This document shows positions 45,060 to 55,794 of a DNA stretch of 64,000 bases, piece by piece. Source of the DNA: Forficula auricularia (lineage: Eukaryota > Arthropoda > Insecta > Dermaptera > Forficulidae). The DNA lies in NCBI GenBank assembly GCA_024734495.1, contig JALMQS010000303.1:85188-149187 (forward strand), in the 5' to 3' direction. Position numbers and translations under genes: made by a program. The number at the start of each line of letters is the position of its first letter. The first letter of the stretch is position 1. Under the pieces are notes generated by a model. That model worked only from the letters and a program-made list of their open reading frames with translations. It was not told the origin of the DNA and ran no database searches.

Positions 45060-45348
45060 TTCATGGGGTTAGTATTGGATGGATATTAAAATTTTTTTGA
45101 TCTTTACTTAGCCGAGAGCCAGTTAAAAAACAATTTTCAGGACACGATACTGACCCCATGAAAAATAATATTTATAATTAAAAAAAACTGATGATGAAGA
45201 CCAAGCCTTCGAAACTATAGCCTAAAACAAATAAATAATATATATTTTTGATATATATGTGTGTATGTTTATTTTCATCAAGCAGAGGACAACCTCTTTG
45301 TTTCTCTTTATGAATCAAAAACTCTGCTCTTCTCGGCAAAATAAAAAC
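45060..45348. mobile_element. F2 element, copy i
   Basis: Shares CATGGGGTTAGTATTGGATG and the end CTCTTCTCGGCAAA. CTGATGA and helix II (GAAGAC with GCCTTC) survive at 45188..45212, but GTC is changed to GCC. Confidence 0.55.
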
Positions 45349-45714
45349 TTTCCAATTTTTCAATTATATAAATTATTCCTTACTATTTGGTAATCTTTAG
45401 GGCTTTTCGTCACAATATATATTATAAAAAAATTATTCTTTATTTATATCAATTTATAATATAGTTTGTCTCTTCAGAACAATTAAGTAATAAAGAATAA
45501 TCCCTGAGAATAATGTATTTAAATATATTGTAACAAAAAACCCTTAAACATTATTATTGAATAAAAATTAATCTGTCATTTAATTTTTTAAGAAAACATT
45601 CTTAAAGATGAATTAATATGTCACAGGAGTTTTTTGAGGTGTTATGTGGTGTTTGACAAAGAGGAAATAAAAATTTAAAAAAAATTTTCTTATTTTGGAG
45701 ATTTTTTATTTATC

Positions 45715-45760
45715 TCTATACATATTTCGGGTTAAGAGCCCTTCTTCAGGAGGTTTAACA
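45715..45760 (-). ncRNA. Hammerhead ribozyme-like motif, family F4
   Basis: Minus strand CTGAAGA, extra A, GGG with CCC (loop CTCTTAA), GAAA, then TATGTATA and GAGAT. H17 would be A. Confidence 0.38.
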
Positions 45761-45774
45761 AAAGTCTTTTGTTA

Positions 45775-45825
45775 ATCCTCCTGAAGAAGGGCTCGTAACC
45801 CGAAATATGTATAGAGATAAATAAA
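45775..45825 (+). ncRNA. Hammerhead ribozyme-like motif, family F4
   Basis: CTGAAGA near 45782..45788, extra A, GGG with CCC (loop CTCGTAA), GAAA, TATGTATA, GAGAT. Same architecture as its partner arm; helix I short. Confidence 0.38.
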
Positions 45826-45909
45826 AAAATCTCCAAAATAATATTTAAATTTTTTTTTTTAATTTTTATTTCCTTTTTGTGAAACACCACTATAAACCGT
45901 CAAAAAACC

Positions 45910-46920
45910 AACACCGATTTCCCTAAATGTTAATTAATATGTCACTGGAGATTTTTATAAAATAATTATTTTCATCAATAGACCATTTATTACTTAAGAT
46001 TGATTCTTTGACTATTTTCTAATGTTGAATGTTCCCTCATAGAGGGGCTGGAAATGAATGAAAATTAACCCTGAACAAGGGGAGTAGCGCTTTCCTGCAT
46101 TAATATTACTCTTGTGTTTTTTATGACAAGTCAAACTGAACTTAGAAGGGTCGGTGTCCTGGCCCTGGATGAGTTCTTGAAACCTTTTAAAAACCCAGGG
46201 GAAGTTCCCTCGCTGACAACGAACTGGGATTTTAACATGATAGAAGCGAAGCATGTGTGTCTGTATGTGCTGTTATTTAACACAGGAATACCCGTTTGGT
46301 TTTCATTTGACTGATTGACTGACTGGGGAACCCCCGCCGGGTGCATGGCCAATAAAACGCTGTCCTAATTAAGGCCGATTTAGTAACCGGCACACAAGGA
46401 AAGTTAACTCCCTGTCAGAGCAAAATCGAGCCTTTATTATTTACTCTTTCTTCTACTTCTACTTATGACGTAACTATTAAACTCACACTTTACTTTTTAA
46501 CTGAAATTAGTCGAGAAGAATTATTGACCTATTTAAGAATAAAACCAAGAGTGTGTCCTCTTCTTTTATAATTATATTATTCTTATATCCTACTAAACAT
46601 GTTTCCTTGATAATTTTATTTTAATGCCCCAGTTGCGAACTATATGCCTAAATAAACGCTTCTATAAATGCAACTTTTCTACCCTTTGACTTAAAAAATA
46701 ATTAAAATAAGCCTTGATTTGAGTAATATCGATGATAATTATTTTAGTTGCTATTTTGTAAGGCAGATGAAAATATTAAGAAACTCTTGATTTGTGAGTT
46801 TCAGTCGAATTTGGCAGCTTTTCGACTACATATAATTATAAAAGATTTTCATAATCCTGTATATTTAAAATATTGAAAACATTTTTCTTTAAAAAATTGT
46901 TTTAATTTATTTTTTACTAT
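45910..46920. other. Intronic sequence with a GC-richer unique island
   Basis: Island 46120..46430 (GGGAACCCCCGCCGGGTGCA) carries three overlapping frames on both strands, none with a domain or splice context. Possible regulatory element. Confidence 0.4.
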
Positions 46921-47083
46921 AAAAATTTTCGCGTGTCTCATTTTTTTTTTTTAATTTGATTTATTTCAAGACAATTGAAAATAATATATTTGAATATTTA
47001 GCAGTAATTGGTTTCCTATTCGGTTATGAAAGGAGTTACTTATATCATAAGACATTGTGCATAATTTACATCAAATATAAGGT

Positions 47084-47165
47084 CATCATCATTGAGTATA
47101 CAGTCCTAAGACTGGTTTGATGCAACAATCCGTCTCCACTCGACTCTGTCCCCCGCCAGCTGTTT
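47084..47165 (-). mobile_element. 5'-truncated retroposon tail with 11-bp target duplication
   Basis: AAATATAAGGT flanks it on both sides (47073..47083 and 47166..47176). Its minus strand ends in ATGATGATGA and contains GCATCAAACCAGTCTTAGGA, a tail block that I recognise as common in insect SINE/LINE 3' ends. 82 bp long. Confidence 0.75.
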
Positions 47166-47309
47166 AAATATAAGGTACATTCCTGGATTTATTTTTACAA
47201 ATAAACCACAATTTTGGTGACCTATAATCCTAACTAATTAGATAATAATCACTAAAAATAATTTTAAATCCTAACATTTTACCATTGAAATAATATTTTC
47301 GTACATACC

Positions 47310-47438
47310 CGAGGGGTGAACCGCTACCAAAAATTGTGTACACCTAGTTCCACTTCCCTTTCCAAATAGAAGACAATAGATTATCTAATGAATTCCAAAG
47401 ACGATGTACACCTAATTCCAATCGCGGTTCATCCCTCG
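47310..47438. mobile_element. hAT-type MITE, copy 3
   Basis: CGAGGGGTGAACCGC and GCGGTTCATCCCTCG ends; inserted into GTATATATT of unit 1, as shown by the empty site in unit 2. The flanking duplication is diverged (TACATACC against TATATATT). Confidence 0.75.
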
Positions 47439-47879
47439 TATATATTGGCCAGGGTGAATTGAGAAAATTTTAAAAATATAGCAATTTTTAGTGATTTTGG
47501 CATGTCATTTTTTTTTTTTAATTTTTATTTATTCAAGACAATTGAAAAAATATTATATTTGAATTTCTTTTTGGAATATTTAGCCGTAATTGGTTTCCTA
47601 TTCGGTTACGATAAGAGGTACCCTATATCATAAGACATTCTGAACAATTTCTTTCCATCAAACATAAGATACATTCCTGGATTTATTTTTGCAAATAAAC
47701 TCAGAAAAAAAAAAAAACAATTTTGGTGACCTATAACCCGAACTAATTAGATAATAATCACTAAAAATAATTTTAAATCTTGATATTCGTATATATTGGC
47801 CAGTGTGAATTGTGAAAATTTTAAAAATTGAGCAATTTTTAGTGAGTAGGGCAAAAATTTTATAATATTATTAGTTTAA

Positions 47880-48105
47880 AAATCTATTTAATTTAGAAAA
47901 TCACTAAAAATATTTTAAAATAATTAAAACTCACAAAAATCAAGATTTTCTTAATATTTTATTCTGCCATACATTGAAATGATCTATATATTGGGCAGAG
48001 TAGATTTGCGGAAAACGAAGTGAATCTAGTGATTCAAATAAATTGAAAAAAAAGAAGACACTTAAGGCTGCAGGCAGTATGAGTATGACAGATGCTGGAG
48101 GCTAG
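47880..48105. other. Start of kinase intron 1
   Basis: AT-rich, no features beyond the donor site GTAAGT at 48113..48108. Confidence 0.45.
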
Positions 48106-48113
48106 GTACTTAC

Positions 48114-48363
48114 TCGGAGAGAGCTCTGGAGGATGGGTTGGAATCCGTTCAGTGACAACAGCAGGGGTTGTTCGTAGAATTAATTGAGGCATTCTTTGGA
48201 CGGCATTTTCACATTCACTCTGTGCCCTTAAGGCACCACTAGTCACTGTCTCTGCGGCTGGATTCGGTCTTCGGCGCTCACTGATAATACGAATATCATC
48301 ATCTTCGCCTGATTCCGAGCCAAAAAAACCACTTTCGTGGACTCCTTTTTTATTAACACCCAT
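48114..48363 (-). CDS. MSK-type kinase, start exon
   Basis: ATG at 48363..48361 in the context ACAATGGGT; an in-frame TAA lies upstream at 48423..48421, so this is the first ATG. 83 codons plus one nt run to a GTAAGT donor at 48113. The protein starts MGVNKKGVHESGFFGSES, then an acidic GEDDD stretch (residues 19-23), a basic ERRRP (29-33), and a Pro/Thr-rich end THPPELSP. It has the composition of the unstructured tail that precedes the first kinase domain in MSK and JIL-1. I did not recognise this stretch alone; the gene identity comes from exon 2 (15349..15417), which continues it in phase. GC content is far above the intron. No signal peptide or membrane segment. Confidence 0.8.
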
Positions 48364-48700
48364 TGTACATGTCGAGGTTAACAAAACTAACAAGGAAATA
48401 AAACACAACCGGGTTGAAAGTTATCAAGTTCAATTATTTTAACTAAAATATGCAAGTATTCATCAGGTTTGTTAGGCCACGACTGATTGTGTGATTGCAG
48501 CAGAGGAGCAGAGTCAGCTGGTCGGAGGGGGAACGTCCCCACCCTGACGCCAGGCTTGTGGTGGGGGAAAGGGAGAGCCAATCTGATTGCATGCTCCCCC
48601 ACTCTAAGACTAGCCATTCCACTTCCCGATTCCCCTCTTTAGAGCCACGCGCGTGCACACTAGCGACACGCTGTGACCATTTCGCAAAAGCTCATCTAAA
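48364..48700 (-). promoter_or_regulatory. 5' UTR and probable promoter of the kinase gene
   Basis: The GC-rich, CpG-containing block 48480..48665 abuts the start exon. It holds a CCAAT box at 48578..48582 and a CACGCGCGTG palindrome near 48646..48656, and it has no TATA box at a fitting place. The 76- and 71-codon minus frames and the 93-codon plus frame in it show no domain. The start site cannot be fixed by eye. Divergent transcription to the right is possible. Confidence 0.5.
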
Positions 48701-48779
48701 TATTCTGAAAAACCACCTGTTGATAGTTGCTATTAGCGTAGGATTTATTCAATCTTACCAGGAAATTTCAAGATAGTCC

Positions 48780-49040
48780 CTTCCAAATGAAAATAAATTA
48801 GTTACGAGGAAACTAGGCATTTCTTTCAAATTTATTTGAATATATGTAATTATTTTTTCTCTAATTACTCACAATCATCTCTGTCATTATCACCATGAAA
48901 AAATTATATATTTGTAAAAATTAAATAATTTAATTAATATTAATCATTTAGACCCTGATGATAATAAATTGATAAATAAAGTAAAAAAAAAATTCATTTA
49001 CTTTATTTAAAATGTTTCACCAAGAGCCTACACCATCATT
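48780..49040. other. AT-rich upstream flank
   Basis: Contains the F4-type terminal module (TTTCACCAAGAGCCTACACC at 49015..49034), into which a hAT-type MITE has inserted. No exon. Confidence 0.4.
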
Positions 49041-49045
49041 CTCTC

Positions 49046-49195
49046 CGAGGGATGAACCGCGATTGGAATTAGATGTACACCGTCTTTGGAATTATTTGGT
49101 ATTACTTTGGAATTCATTAGATAATCTATTGTCTTCTACTTGGAAATGAAAGTGGAAGTAGGTGTACACGATTTTAGGTCGCGGTTCACCCCTCG
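49046..49195. mobile_element. hAT-type MITE, copy 4
   Basis: CGAGGGATGAACCGCG and CGCGGTTCACCCCTCG ends; 8-bp duplication ATTCTCTC (49038..49045) and ATTCTCCC (49196..49203), one mismatch. Closest relative is copy 1 at 16035. Confidence 0.8.
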
Positions 49196-49209
49196 ATTCT
49201 CCCTTAACA

Positions 49210-50930
49210 AAATTGATAAATAACAAAACGTTATTTTTATAAATAAAAAAAAAACAAAAATAATATATTTAATTATACATTTATTTATAAATCAAAGTAA
49301 GACCAACACCTAACACCTAATCGAGATATAAATTGAATAAATAAATATTATTAGTAGATAAAAAAAATCACTTGACATTCATATAATTTTTGAAGTTCTT
49401 ATTATATTATATTCTTATACATAAAAACAACTTCGGATTTAATTTTGACGAGTACGAATAATTATATATTTTCTTTAAGAAGCTTTTTACTGAAATAAAT
49501 AATATATAGATAATATTTTTAATTGAGAAGAATAAAATCAAAAAGTGTTTCTTCAGCAGGATCTAAATAAGTAGATACTTACATATTATAAGTAAGTATT
49601 ATACATATATAAAAAAAATGTTAAGAAATATATAATAAAACATAAACAAAATAAAAAAGAATTTAAAATTGAATGATTAACCTTCTATCTATCCGATTCA
49701 ATTATTTATAAAAAAAAAATCACTACTGAATATTTAGTGTAAACAGTTTTTGACGGCTCAAAATGGCCGGAATGTTAATTATAGTCTCAAATTAATAACA
49801 TTTACATATGTGTAATTTATTTATATATGTATACTTATACTTATTTACATCACGCAGAAGAAATATTCCTTGATTTTATCCTTTTCAATTAAAAATATTG
49901 CCTATTTATTATATAATTTGCTCAATACAATTGAGAGATTTGAAAATCTATTTTTCCCAAATCCTAAAGATGGCAGCACCTCCGTGGCCATTTTGAAAAT
50001 GAAAAATATTCACTGATGGTGCAATAAATTTTTCTTTTTCAAAGCCCAGAATAAATTTTCATGGTTAATTTGATGATCTAAACAAAATTAAAATTTGTAG
50101 TATAATTTTTAGTTTAATTTAATTTTAATTCTCGAATGTGAAACGAAAATGTCAAGGAACTAAAACTAAATGTGTTTAGTTCTCTGGCTGGATTCCCTGT
50201 GTCAAAAATATTTTTTCTTTTATAAAATTTACTAAACTTTATCTACGTTTACTTTTTAAGTTATTCAGAATATCGACCTTACTATTAATATTATTATTTA
50301 TTTATTTATTCTCTCCCGTACCCTAATATTACTATTATAAATTATAACACTTATTTTAGAGAATTTTGATTGCTTACTAAAAAATTTTCATTTGCGTGAA
50401 TTTTATAAAATAAAAAGTTCAGACAAGACAAATAATTGAATTCAAATTTCGATATAAAATACTTTAAATCACTGTAACTTTAAAAAGTGAAGTTTTTATT
50501 TGATTTAAAAAATTAAAATTAAAATAAGTAAAACAAATAACGAATCATCAGGCACTGTTCGATCTGAAGAATCTGACGTCGATGTTATACTAAATTTGAT
50601 AGATTTGTGAGGATTTTATGGAGAGAAAGCTCAAGTATAATGAAATCAACAAATTTCAAATGAAATAATTTATTTAAAGAAATTTTTTTTTATTATTATT
50701 TTAACTCTTTCAAAAACCGTCGTTTCTTCAGAGTTTAAAAGCATCACTGAAGAAAGCTTGCTACCAAATTATCCAAATTCTGTTGATATTAATAGTTTAT
50801 CGTCCCTCTTATTCCAAAACCAAGAATATGCCTAAACGTTGTATTGAATTTTTATGGTAATAAAAAATTTAACTGCACGAAAATGAAAATTTCCCTGATA
50901 TTCACTTCGATTCGAATACCCTGAAAATCT
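49210..50930. other. AT-rich intergenic sequence
   Basis: No exon. 50705..50755 holds CGTCGTTTCTTCAG and CTGAAGAAAG, a fragment of an F1-like hairpin without a complete core. Confidence 0.4.
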
Positions 50931-50934
50931 GTGA

Positions 50935-51750
50935 CAGCCTATTCATGTTGGGGTCTCTGTCGCATCTGACCTGTCTTGGAACTAACACAATTCCTCTGAG
51001 GCGGAATCTGCAGCAAGGAAGATTGGCCACTTATTCAGGTCCAAGCGATTTTTCACGCCCCTACATCTTCTCACCATCTACAAGGCCCAAATCCGCACTG
51101 TCTCGAATACGGCTCTCATCTATGGAGAGGAGCCTCTAAATATTCTCTTGCTACCCTGGATGCAATTCAGAAACGAGCCTTCAGTCTAAGGGCCGGTTGT
51201 ATGTCGCAAAGTGCCTGTCATCTGATTGGTCATCCCAGGCCCTCCATTTACTATCTACCCTTGGTTAGTGGTAAAAAGCATTTACTTTGCGACATACAAC
51301 CGGCCCTAAGTGACGATTCTACTATCCCCGACTGAGGGGACTCGCTAGCTCATCGAAGAAATGTCTCTGCCCTTTCCCTTTTCTATAGATACTATCACGG
51401 CAGGTGCTCTGATGAGATAAAATCAGTAATTCCCTCTAAAGGATGATTTCCGCGTAGCACGCGTTTTGCCGACTCCCAACACTCTTTCGCGTTCAAATTA
51501 GAAAAGTGCCGGACCACTTCATTCTCCAATACATATATCCCCATGATTTCAAGGAACTGGCCCCAGCCTCCATCTTTCCCAGCACTTATAATCTTCAAAC
51601 CTTCAAAGCCCGAGTGCATAATCACTTACGTCTACACCCTCTGACTTAATCAACTTTCCCTTCTCTTCGGTAATGCAAGGGTCTTTCGAGATCCATAGGG
51701 GCTGCTTCTTTACTGGCGCGCCCCTTCTTGCACTCGATTGCATTAAAAAA
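50935..51750 (+). pseudogene. Dead LINE (CR1/jockey-type) reverse transcriptase C-terminus and 3' UTR
   Basis: Recognisable blocks in shifting frames: DLSWN then a stop, LFRSKRFFTPLHLLTIYKAQ, LDAIQKRAFSL, then after an inserted MITE DSLAHRRNVSALSLFYRYYH, CSDEIKSVIP, and FPSTYNLQTFKARVH near the end. These are the thumb and C-terminal blocks of CR1/jockey-group non-LTR elements (YKAQIR, DAIQKRA, LSLFYRYYHG, YNLQTFK). At least two stops and two frameshifts. The 3' UTR ends in an A-rich tail at about 51735..51765 and matches 30470..30565. The 64- and 76-codon frames on it are shadows. Confidence 0.8.
51190..51306. mobile_element. PIF/Harbinger-type MITE, copy 2, inserted in the dead LINE
   Basis: Inverted ends GGGCCGGTTGTATGTCGC, target duplication TAA at 51187..51189 and 51307..51309, 117 bp. 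A 3-bp TWA duplication and a GGGCC end are typical of PIF/Harbinger. Removing it restores the LINE reading (AGT CTA AGT GAC). Confidence 0.85.
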
Positions 51751-51759
51751 TAAAAATAA

Positions 51760-52435
51760 AAAAAATAACTGGCTGCTAAAAATTATTATTATTATTATTA
51801 TTTTATTCCAATGAGATTCTCAGGTTAGTCAAGTATATTATTGTCCTTCTATATAAATATTCTATTTAATAATACCTTTGGTGTATAAATAAACATCACA
51901 TACAGATGAAATTATGAGAAATCGGAAAATGATGGTTTTGGCTTAAGGATGACGATATTATAACAACAAAATAATCTATTAAAATCCTTATATTTGAAAT
52001 TTGTTCTTTATATTATCTTTTAAGCTGCCCTTCCAACATATCTCTCATGATATTTACCAGCTTGTCTCCAAAAAAATAATTTTAATTTATAACTCAATAT
52101 CGACAATTTAGATAAGTATCTCTAAACATGGCCGCAGCTAGCAGGGGGGGAGAGGGTCCCCGAAATGTTGAGTTAAACCTCGGAATTTTGCAGGATATAA
52201 ATAAAACGTTCAATAAAAATTTAATAAAATTAATACTAATACTAAATAATAAAAAAAAACAATTTGTGCATCAGAGTGGTCATGTCTTCTACTGCTAGGT
52301 GAGTATCTAACCCCCCCCCCCACCTCGAAACGGCCTTGCCTCTAAATAAAAATTCACAGTGTTTTCGTTTTGTGATTATTTTCTTTTTATTATCCCTTAA
52401 AGATTTTTGTCATGTGAGCAAAAATAATCCTTCCA
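51760..52435. other. Low-complexity and repeat debris
   Basis: (ATT)n at 51786..51810. A pair of G/C-rich ends (AGCAGGGGGGGAGAGGG near 52139 and a C12 run at 52311) may mark a short element. No exon. Confidence 0.4.
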
Positions 52436-52439
52436 TTTA

Positions 52440-53330
52440 TAGAGAGAAACAAAGAGGTTGTCCTCTGCTTGATGCAAACAAACATACACACATATATATA
52501 AAATATAGAAAAAAATAAAAAAAATATTGATTGTTTATTATAAATGAAAAAATACAAATCTCCTACAAAAAACAATCCAAAACACGTTTATTTAAAATTA
52601 AAACTTTGCGGGATTATTTAAGAAAAATTTTTTTCTCTAAAAATTTTTTATAAACATTCGAAAAACAATTCATATCTGACCTTTTATTAATCGAATTTTT
52701 GTTATTTAAAATTTCGATAATTTTCAAAATTAATCTTGTTTCTAAGTTAAGTATATTCTTTAGAGATTAAAAAAGTCAAAATTGTGTTTAAGATTAATAG
52801 AATGGTTAGCCAACAATCTACATTAAGAATTTTTCATTTCAATTGAATATTCATGCTCGTAAATTCGAGATTTTAAGAATTGTTTAGTCTGTCCTATATA
52901 TGTTCCGTCAAAATTTAAGCAATCAATTTTATAAATTAAATTATTTTAATAAACATGTTTTGGATTGTTTCTTATAAAAGATTTGTATTTTTTCATTTAT
53001 ATAAAATATTTATATGTAGGTATATATAGTATTATTTATTTGTTTGAGACTATAATTTCGAAGACTTTCTGTCTGGCTCACAAGCTGAGAAAGAAGAAAA
53101 AATGTTCAATATCCAAACGATACTGTCCCATGAAAAAAATATTTATAATTAAAAAGACTGATGATGAGGGCCAAGCCTTCGAAACTATAGTCTCAAACAA
53201 TTAAATAATATATATACCATATATATTTTATATATAGGTGTGTATGTTTATTTGCATCAAGCAGAGGAGAACCTCTTTATTTCTCTCTATGAATCAACAA
53301 CTCTGCTACTCTCGGCAAAATAAAAACATT
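52440..53330. mobile_element. F2 element, copy j, split by an insertion
   Basis: Left end 52440..52505 (GAGAAACAAAGAGGTTGTCC), right part 53035..53325 with CTCTGCTACTCTCGGCAAAA. Between them lies an inverted hairpin (TACAAATCTCCTACAAAAAA ... GATTTGTATTTTTTCATTTA) like the one at 17820..18065. Plus hammerhead-like core at 53145..53200. Confidence 0.6.
53145..53200 (+). ncRNA. Hammerhead ribozyme-like motif, family F2
   Basis: CTGATGA 53158..53164, extra T, helix II GAGGGC 53166..53171 with GCCTTC 53175..53180 (one G-U pair) around CAA, GAAAC, TATA, GTC ending 53192. Base changes in helix II relative to 37140..37190 keep pairing. Confidence 0.55.
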
Positions 53331-53334
53331 TCAA

Positions 53335-53865
53335 CCTTCTATTTATAATCTAAGCAAATAAACCATGGTTATTTATCAGGCAAATATTCTAAGTGATTCG
53401 AATAATATTGCGTTTTATATTATTATTGATTTGTAGTTCAAAAATATTATTTTTCTATTAATAATAGAATTGATTTAACCGTTTCTTGGGCATAGAGGTG
53501 CAGCTGAATATTACCAGGTAGGTATATAAGCCGTACAGAGTACAGGGGTGCCAGATCTAATGTTTTTTCTTTGAGCTTTATTATGTTTTTTGCCAAGTTG
53601 TAAATTATCATGACTTTCTCTTTTAAATTTAAAGAATTCCCATATGAAATAAATATAACGAGCAAATATTAAAGATATCAAAATCAATAGTAAATAAGAT
53701 AAAAATTGAGGGTAAAAGTGAAAACCATTTCAAGATTATTAACTACTAGCTTAATTATTTTATTTTATTATTATTTTAGATAAATATATTCTTTTAAATA
53801 TTAGTGTTTTTCTTTTAATTTTTTTTTTTGGATTTGTTAAATATATATTTATGTTAAGTATGTTA
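53335..53865. other. AT-rich sequence
   Basis: No exon, repeat or RNA gene recognised; the minus frame 53447..53665 has no domain. Confidence 0.4.
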
Positions 53866-53867
53866 TT

Positions 53868-54605
53868 ACTTTACCATACAGAGTATGGTCAAGTAAAAAA
53901 AGTGTTTTTGTGCCTTCTTTTTTTCGAAATATCTCAAAAACGGCTGAAACTATTTTGATTAAAAAAATTGAGCGAAAACAAAGCATTTCGCTTTACAAAA
54001 AAGCTCTAAGTAAACATCGAAAAATTATATTTTTTGAGGTAATAATTGTTTTGTCAAAATGTCTCTTAGTTAGTTAGTTTGGTTGTTAGTCTGTGCATTA
54101 CCAAATTTTGTGGACGAGCTAGCTCAAAAACCAGTGGGAATATCAAAACCAAATTTCACACGTAGTTTTGGTCCATTGAGATTAAGCGCTGATTAGATTT
54201 TGGTGCACATCGACCCAAAATTAAGGGAGGCGGAGGGGGGTTAAAAATTAAAAATCTAGCCCATTTGAGCAAACTCAGTCAAATTTTGTATACATAATCA
54301 GTGGGACCCCAGAAGTCTAAAAATGCAAAAACTAACCGCCCAAAATGGGGGGTAGGGAGTGTAGGGTCAAAAAATGAAAATATAGGCTCCTGTATCAAAC
54401 TCAACCAAATTTTGAATACATAATCAGTGGGACCCAGAAGCCTAAAAATGCAAAAACTAACAGCCCAAAATGGGATGGGGTCAAAAAATTAAAATCTTGG
54501 CCATCTACCAAACTCAACGAAATTTTGTATACATAATCAGTGGGACTCCAGGAGTCTAAAAATGCAAAAACTAACCCCCTTCCCTACATGATTATAAATA
54601 ATTTT
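53868..54605 (+). repeat. Dispersed repeat family I, copy 2 (longest)
   Basis: Begins TTACTTTACCATACAGAGTA, then GAAATATCTCAAAAACGGCT, GTGGACGAGCTAGCTCAAAA and a G-rich centre. The 3' part is a trimer of a ~115-120-bp unit (TATACATAATCAGTGGGAC, near 54290, 54415 and 54528). No coding frame. Class uncertain. Confidence 0.65.
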
Positions 54606-54609
54606 ATTA

Positions 54610-55790
54610 AATTATAAATATAAATGAGGGGCCAGGTTGTATGGTAAAGTCAAGTGGATGGCCACATCAGAACACGTCAGCTTATTTTTAAAAATAATTT
54701 AATTTTTTATTCAGGATTTTGGACTAAGGCTACGGAAAAATCGAAAAATAGAAATACTTAGTCCAAAATCCTAAATAAAAAAAACTAAAGATTATATATA
54801 ATAATATTATATTTAAAAATAACATTACATAAATATATACTTAACAACTCCAAAAAAATAATTAAAAGTTACTTAAAAACACTAATGTTTAAAACAGTAT
54901 ATTTATCTAAAATAATAATAAAATAAAATAATTTATTTATTTATTATTATTTATTAGAATTATAAATTCCACATAAGTTATCACTTCTGTCTTGTGGTCT
55001 TAAGCACACATCCGAATTCTTAAATTAAAATAATATTTAGTACAGTGTGTAGAAATTTGAGAAAAATTGCCACTTTTTTATAAATATAAATAATGAAATA
55101 TTATATAAAAAAAAAAAAAAAAACAGCCAGACATATGAAACTCATGTGTTTTGTTTAGGTTTTTTAACTTGTGGCTTTTTTCAAGATTAGATAAAGGAAG
55201 TGGTGGAAAATCCCAATAGATTTTTTTTTTAATTTATATCAAAATTGAAATTATTATCATCTTAGTTGAGATGTAATATAATTTATGTTAAAAAAATGCG
55301 ATTGGATTCCGTAAAAAATGTTATAAGTTTTGTCTTAGTCATGTTTAAACATATTTTTAAAAAAAGAGAAAATTATTTCGAAACATTATTTTTCTCCTTC
55401 TCTGATTGTGTCTGTGTACCATATCTTTGTCTCCTATGTGTCTGCTTGGATTCCGATACTCATGATAACTCCAAAGCACAAGTTAATAAAAAATCATTCT
55501 GCTGCTAAAGTATTTATATATCTATAATCTATCACTTTTCAAACCAGATTTTTCTATAGTTAATTAACTAATATTTATTTTATCTTCCCGAGCCGGATGG
55601 GGGGGGGGGGGGGGGAGCAAGCTTGAATTTTCCGCTGCTCCCCCACCTCCGTAAATTTTATATAAAACAAGTAAAGTATGATAAAAATAGTAAATGGGTT
55701 ATAATAAACAACTATATAGGTTTATATCGTCAAGAATAAATAATTTAAATTTTAACACCATTGTATTTTAAAATTACATTTCAAAAAATT
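54610..55790. other. AT-rich sequence
   Basis: Inverted pair AAATCCTAAATAAAAAAAAC / TTTATTCAGGATTTTGGACT near 54700..54785. Poly-G run of about 18 at 55597..55615. The plus frame 55266..55508 is AT-driven. No exon. Confidence 0.4.
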
Positions 55791-55794
55791 TCCC

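Larger units (their letters stand above)
45640..45905. mobile_element. F4 inverted-repeat element, copy d
   Basis: Arms GTGGTGTTTGACAAAGAGGA and complement. Both hammerhead-like cores are present (minus 45715..45760, plus 45775..45825). Ends in the CACTATAAACCG/CCAACACCG terminal module. Confidence 0.7.
46925..47855. repeat. Direct tandem duplication carrying two younger insertions
   Basis: Unit 1 (about 46925..47500) and unit 2 (about 47505..47855) share CAAGACAATTGAAAA, TTGGTTTCCTATTCGGTTA, TTTTGGTGACCTATAA and GTATATATTGGCCAG. Unit 1 alone contains a SINE fragment (47084..47165) and a hAT-type MITE (47310..47438), so the duplication is older than both. Confidence 0.8.
15418..48113 (-). 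other. Kinase intron 1, about 32.7 kb
   Basis: It is bounded by GTAAGT at 48113..48108 and TTTTAG before 15417. It is packed with nested short elements (F1-F5, hAT-type and other MITEs, SINEs, LINE and LTR debris), a 1.36-kb tandem duplication and two candidate enhancer islands. An additional small exon inside it cannot be excluded, but exon 1 and exon 2 join in phase without one. Confidence 0.7.

Noticed and set aside
46012..46352. Three overlapping frames on both strands
   Set aside because: They overlap each other, lack splice context and domains; retained only as a GC-richer island.
48495..48776. 93-codon plus-strand frame over the kinase promoter
   Set aside because: It runs antisense across the promoter and 5' UTR, has no domain, and its openness follows from GC-rich sequence with few stop codons.
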